This document shows, piece by piece, positions 25,287-28,327 of a DNA stretch of 28,327 nucleotides. A program made the position numbers and the translations under genes. Under the pieces are notes generated by a model, which was not told where the DNA came from, did not search any database, and saw only the letters and a list, made by a program, of their open reading frames with translations. Position 1 is the stretch's first letter, and every line of letters begins with the position of its first letter. This stretch comes from Phycisphaerales bacterium UBA2218 (lineage in GTDB: Bacteria > Planctomycetota > Phycisphaerae > Sedimentisphaerales > Anaerobacaceae). The DNA lies in assembly GCA_002327785.1 (NCBI GenBank), contig DCUI01000323.1:1-28327 (forward strand), in the 5' to 3' direction.

Positions 25287-25811
25287 TCATGAACCTGCTC
25301 CTTTCATCCTCAAAAACACAACATCAAAACGCTGCTGAATCTGTGCCTGAAAATAGATACCCTGCAACGTATCATCCCCCGGGTTATACGTCAGGTCATA
25401 CGTGCAACCCGGATACCCCTCGTCACGCAACTCGATAAAGAGTTTCATCGTACTCCCCATTGAGGATGCGTTCGCGCGCATGACATGGATCGGGCGAGGA
25501 TTCAGGTAAGTCGCATCCACATGCCCAGTCCCGTCAACCGTACGGACACCAAGGATGTAACCCCCGTCGGGGCGGACCCAGTTGCCCACGAGTCGTTGCA
25601 CCTCCGGCTTTCCCTCGCTGCGTGGGATAGGGGCAGAGGCGACGGGGGCTGCGAACGGTTTACGGTCTCTCGAAGCGAGCAAGGCGGCGCCAACGGCAAC
25701 CACCACCACGATCACACCACCTGTTGCGACAAGTCGCTTCAGGCCCGCGGTTCTCGGTCGCACTCGTCCATCCGGCTTCTTTATCCCGTTCTTGCGTCTG
25801 TCTTTGCTCAT
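25287..25811 (-). CDS. Single-pass membrane protein with conserved periplasmic beta domain
   Basis: 174 residues from ATG 25811 (AGGAG about 10 nt upstream). A strongly basic N-terminus (1-26) and one hydrophobic helix (GGVIVVVVAVGAALLA, 31-46) give an N-in anchor. Residues 72-170 form a compact beta domain (LVGNWVRPDGGYILGVRTV, ATYLNPRPIHVMRA, LFIELRDEGYPGCTYDLTYNP, DTLQGIYFQAQIQQRFDVVFLRM). I recognise this as a conserved uncharacterised domain that is often membrane- or lipid-anchored. The fold resembles lipocalin-like domains. It lies between the cytochrome and lipoprotein genes on the same strand, so a shared role in the envelope or electron transfer is possible but unproven. Confidence 0.75.
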   Translation of the reverse strand: MSKDRRKNGIKKPDGRVRPRTAGLKRLVATGGVIVVVVAVGAALLASRDRKPFAAPVASAPIPRSEGKPEVQRLVGNWVRPDGGYILGVRTVDGTGHVDATYLNPRPIHVMRANASSMGSTMKLFIELRDEGYPGCTYDLTYNPGDDTLQGIYFQAQIQQRFDVVFLRMKGAGS

Positions 25812-25916
25812 TGGATTGGCACTCCTATAGTCTGTTCGCTCGCATGTTTCCTTTGGGCCCGTTGATAGTCACACACCTACTGCACTCTCCTGGCCGCCGG
25901 GGGCGTCGATCGATAA

Positions 25917-28301
25917 TCACCGCCTTTGTGATAACCACTGCGCCCGCGAAGAAAATTGCCGCCGTACCTCGGCCGGAAATTGCTCCACCGCCGCGGCCCG
26001 TCGGTAGAGCTCGACTGCATCATTCTTTCGCCCGCCCTCTTCGTAAGTCCGTCCAAGGAGTATGTACGCATCAAGATAGGCCATGCGTCGGTCCGTCACC
26101 GTGCGTAGCAGCGTGACCGCCTCGTCGCGTGCTCCCCTTGCATACAGATAGAAGGCAAGCGTGTATGTGAACTTCGGCTCCTGCGGCTCCAAAGCGTGCG
26201 CCTTGCGGCACCACTCGAGTGCTTCGTCGGGTCGCTCCGCGGCGAGCACAATGCCCAGGTTGTAGGCGGCTGTGGCGGATTGCGGGTCGTTCTTGAACGC
26301 TGCCCGCAACGAGGTCTCCGCCTCCGCCAGCCGCCCCTGTTCACCCAGCAAGAGCCCCAGGTTCAGATTGGCGGCGGCGTTGGCCGGCTCGACCTTGAGC
26401 ACCCGTCGAAGACAGTCCTCGGCCTGCTCGTTCCGCCCGGCGAGATTGTGCGCAATGGAGGCGTTGACCAGTGGTGCGACATTGTCCGGAAGCAGTTGGA
26501 CGGCGCGTTCAAACGACGCCACCGCGGAGTCGAACTCGCGGCGCGCCATGTAGTAGTTGCCCAGGTTGTAGTGCGAGGTGTGGTCGTCCGGTCGGGCCCG
26601 GATGACCGCCAGGAATTCATCGGTGGCGTGCTGCAAAGCGAGCTGGTCCGCCTCGCTCAACCGCTCCCGCGGGACGCCCGCCAGCGCTGCCGCCGCGCGG
26701 ACGCGCACGAGACGGTATTCGTCACTTATCGCCGCCAGCAGGGCGGCAACACCCTCCGGAGTGGGGCAGCTCTCCAGCCCCTCAGCGGCAGCGGCACGCA
26801 CGAGCGGTGACGAATTCTTGACAGCCTGCACAAACGCGGGCCATTTGCGCGCGTCCTCACACGCACGCATAAGACGGATCACTGCGGCAGCGAACACCTC
26901 GTCGCGGTCTTCGTTCGTGATGTACGCCAGCATCTCCGGTAGGCGGGTCCAGTCGTGCTGCCGGGCTGCGGCCACCAGGCCGGCAATGTGCAAGACAGGT
27001 CCTTGATAGTCGCGAGGACGCCACTGACGCACGTAGCGATCAGACCACACTGCGTCTTTGTCTGCATGGCAGACGTTGCACGCGTTAGGCGACTTAAACG
27101 CCAGCGTCGTCGCTGGCGTGGGAGGCCGCATCGAGTGATCGCTGCGCCGCATACGCGCGAATTCGGTCATCGGCATGTGGCAGGCAACGCACTGGTTGCC
27201 CGTGCTGTTAGGCTGGTGGTGTGTGTGATCGGTTGCGTGCTCGACGTGCGATTGGTGACACGGCAGGCACGCCTGGTTGCTGTTCTCGGCGAAGCGGTAT
27301 CGCCCGCTCGACGTGTGGCAGTGCATGCAGCTCAGCGTGCCGGACTTGACACATGGGCTCATTCGCCATGATGTGTACGTGTAATTCTCGCCCAGGTCGC
27401 GTCCATCGGGGTGGAAATCGCTGTGCTCCGGCCCCGCCAGATCGTAGTTGTCGAAGTAGCGATCGCCGGGTCGGAAGGAACTGGTCAACGGCATCGACTT
27501 CGCATGGCAGGGCGCGCACAACGCGTTGAGCTGCTCGACCGAGAACTTCTTCGTGCTGATGATCCGGATGTCGTCCGGCTTCTGCCCGACGGGCAGGCTG
27601 CGAAACAGGTTCACATGCTCGCTGCCGCCTGCGTGACAGGTCTCGCAACTGATGCCCGGCTCCGCCCACTCGCTGTGGTAGACGTCGGTCTGCAGGTCGT
27701 AATTGGACGAAAACTGGCTCACATGGCAGCCGTAGCATGAAGTGTTGAACGTCAGTTGCGGGGCCCGCCAGTCGAGCACCTCGTCCTCAAAGTGCATCTG
27801 TCCGCGGGCGGCGCTGCCCGTCGTGTCGAACCATTCCTGTCGGCGTACGTCATACGCAACGGGCAGCACCTGCAGCCGCCCGCGTTCCATCGGCGTCAGG
27901 AAGTAGAACACGTTCTTGCCGCCCAGAGCATGCTCCATGGCGTATCTCTTCGCTCCATCCGGGCCACTCTCCACGACCCAGCCTTTTTCGCCGACGAACT
28001 CGACTCGGTAGCGGCAGTCGCGAACCGTGATGGGGTCCGACAGCGGCTTCAGTTGCCTGGCTGCGAGGTGCGGGGTGAACGGCTGCATGGCCAGGCCGTG
28101 GTGCGAGGTGGCCCACTTCTCATAGAATGGTGCATGGCACTCGCGACAGGTAGACGAGCCGGCCAGTTGCGGTTCCGGGCCGGATGCGACAGGAACCGAT
28201 GTCGGCGCGATCTGCGCCACGTCGACGGCGAACGCCAACAATGCGAAACCGGCAAGAGTGCCGACAGCGAAGGCCAGTGTTCTCATGGACCTGATCTTCA
28301 T
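25917..28301 (-). CDS. Octahaem cytochrome c / HEAT / TPR fusion protein
   Basis: 794 residues from ATG 28301; the frame is still open to the right edge, but a signal peptide (LAFAVGTLAGFALLAFAVDVA, 8-28) supports this start. Eight C-x2-C-H haem sites are present at C52, C189, C219, C262, C325, C345, C371 and C408. Spacing and the His-rich stretch DHTHHQ (358-363) fit a cytochrome c554/NrfA-superfamily-like multihaem fold. Residues about 430-570 are helical HEAT-like repeats (PLVRAAAAEGLESCP, RLVRVRAAAALAGVP). Residues about 575-790 hold about six TPRs (HYNLGNYYMARREFDSAVASFERAVQ). It should act in the periplasm in electron transfer, with the repeat part binding partners. All haem sites are C-x2-C-H; no C-x2-C-K was seen. 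The electron donor, acceptor and substrate are unknown. Confidence 0.92.
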   Translation of the reverse strand: MKIRSMRTLAFAVGTLAGFALLAFAVDVAQIAPTSVPVASGPEPQLAGSSTCRECHAPFYEKWATSHHGLAMQPFTPHLAARQLKPLSDPITVRDCRYRVEFVGEKGWVVESGPDGAKRYAMEHALGGKNVFYFLTPMERGRLQVLPVAYDVRRQEWFDTTGSAARGQMHFEDEVLDWRAPQLTFNTSCYGCHVSQFSSNYDLQTDVYHSEWAEPGISCETCHAGGSEHVNLFRSLPVGQKPDDIRIISTKKFSVEQLNALCAPCHAKSMPLTSSFRPGDRYFDNYDLAGPEHSDFHPDGRDLGENYTYTSWRMSPCVKSGTLSCMHCHTSSGRYRFAENSNQACLPCHQSHVEHATDHTHHQPNSTGNQCVACHMPMTEFARMRRSDHSMRPPTPATTLAFKSPNACNVCHADKDAVWSDRYVRQWRPRDYQGPVLHIAGLVAAARQHDWTRLPEMLAYITNEDRDEVFAAAVIRLMRACEDARKWPAFVQAVKNSSPLVRAAAAEGLESCPTPEGVAALLAAISDEYRLVRVRAAAALAGVPRERLSEADQLALQHATDEFLAVIRARPDDHTSHYNLGNYYMARREFDSAVASFERAVQLLPDNVAPLVNASIAHNLAGRNEQAEDCLRRVLKVEPANAAANLNLGLLLGEQGRLAEAETSLRAAFKNDPQSATAAYNLGIVLAAERPDEALEWCRKAHALEPQEPKFTYTLAFYLYARGARDEAVTLLRTVTDRRMAYLDAYILLGRTYEEGGRKNDAVELYRRAAAVEQFPAEVRRQFSSRAQWLSQRR

Positions 28302-28327
28302 GGTCGCATCCAGGCGCTGCCGAACTG

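Overview
The window looks like one GC-rich chromosomal segment of a Gram-negative, polysaccharide-degrading bacterium. A planctomycete (Phycisphaerae-like) or related bacterium is my best inference. The reasons are a LamG-type secreted protein, a 3-keto-disaccharide hydrolase (DUF1080) lipoprotein, a beta-helix protein with the GxDIGAYEY tail typical of 'choice-of-anchor' proteins, very large secreted repeat proteins, and a multihaem cytochrome fused to TPRs. No rRNA, tRNA, CRISPR array or intact mobile element was seen. TGA, TAG and TAA are ordinary stops here (MarR and DUF1080 both end in TGA), so the code is standard.

Layout. (1) 1-738, minus: LamG-domain secreted protein running off the left edge, behind a leader with a TATAAT box and strong hairpins. 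(2) 956-3906, minus: a MarR-type regulator followed by three tandem paralogous serine esterases of the feruloyl/acetyl-xylan esterase type. Only the middle one is intact. One has lost everything but its C-terminal 41 residues, and one carries an internal deletion and an in-frame TGA. A 14-bp perfect palindrome sits just upstream of the MarR gene. (3) 4048-6393, minus: a GH51-like alpha-L-arabinofuranosidase without a signal peptide. Its 5' end abuts, head to head, the 5'-truncated remnant of a plus-strand PolB-type 3'-5' exonuclease (6405-6998). This is a rearrangement or assembly junction. (4) 7308-10283, minus: a secreted parallel beta-helix protein fused to about 15 ankyrin repeats. (5) 10712-12959, minus: a two-KOW-like conserved protein and a secreted glycoside-hydrolase-like TIM barrel. 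(6) 13386-14180, plus: DUF1080 lipoprotein. (7) 14412-21998, minus: a 2528-residue autotransporter with about 36 passenger repeats and a C-terminal beta-barrel, under a near-consensus sigma70 promoter. (8) 22293-22966, plus: a broken IS transposase N-terminus and a 57-residue gene with an ideal ribosome-binding site. (9) 23020-28301, minus: zinc-ribbon miniprotein, DUF481 outer-membrane protein with three SH3/LSm-like repeats, small lipoprotein, membrane-anchored conserved protein, and an octahaem cytochrome/HEAT/TPR protein.

How they may work together (inference). The esterases, arabinofuranosidase, DUF1080 protein, LamG protein and GH-like barrel suggest degradation of plant-type heteroxylan or other decorated polysaccharide. 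A phenolic-acid-responsive MarR would fit feruloyl esterases. The right end looks like a cell-envelope and electron-transfer cluster. The left half shows active gene decay: two dying esterases, two genes truncated at one junction, and, further on, an IS relic.
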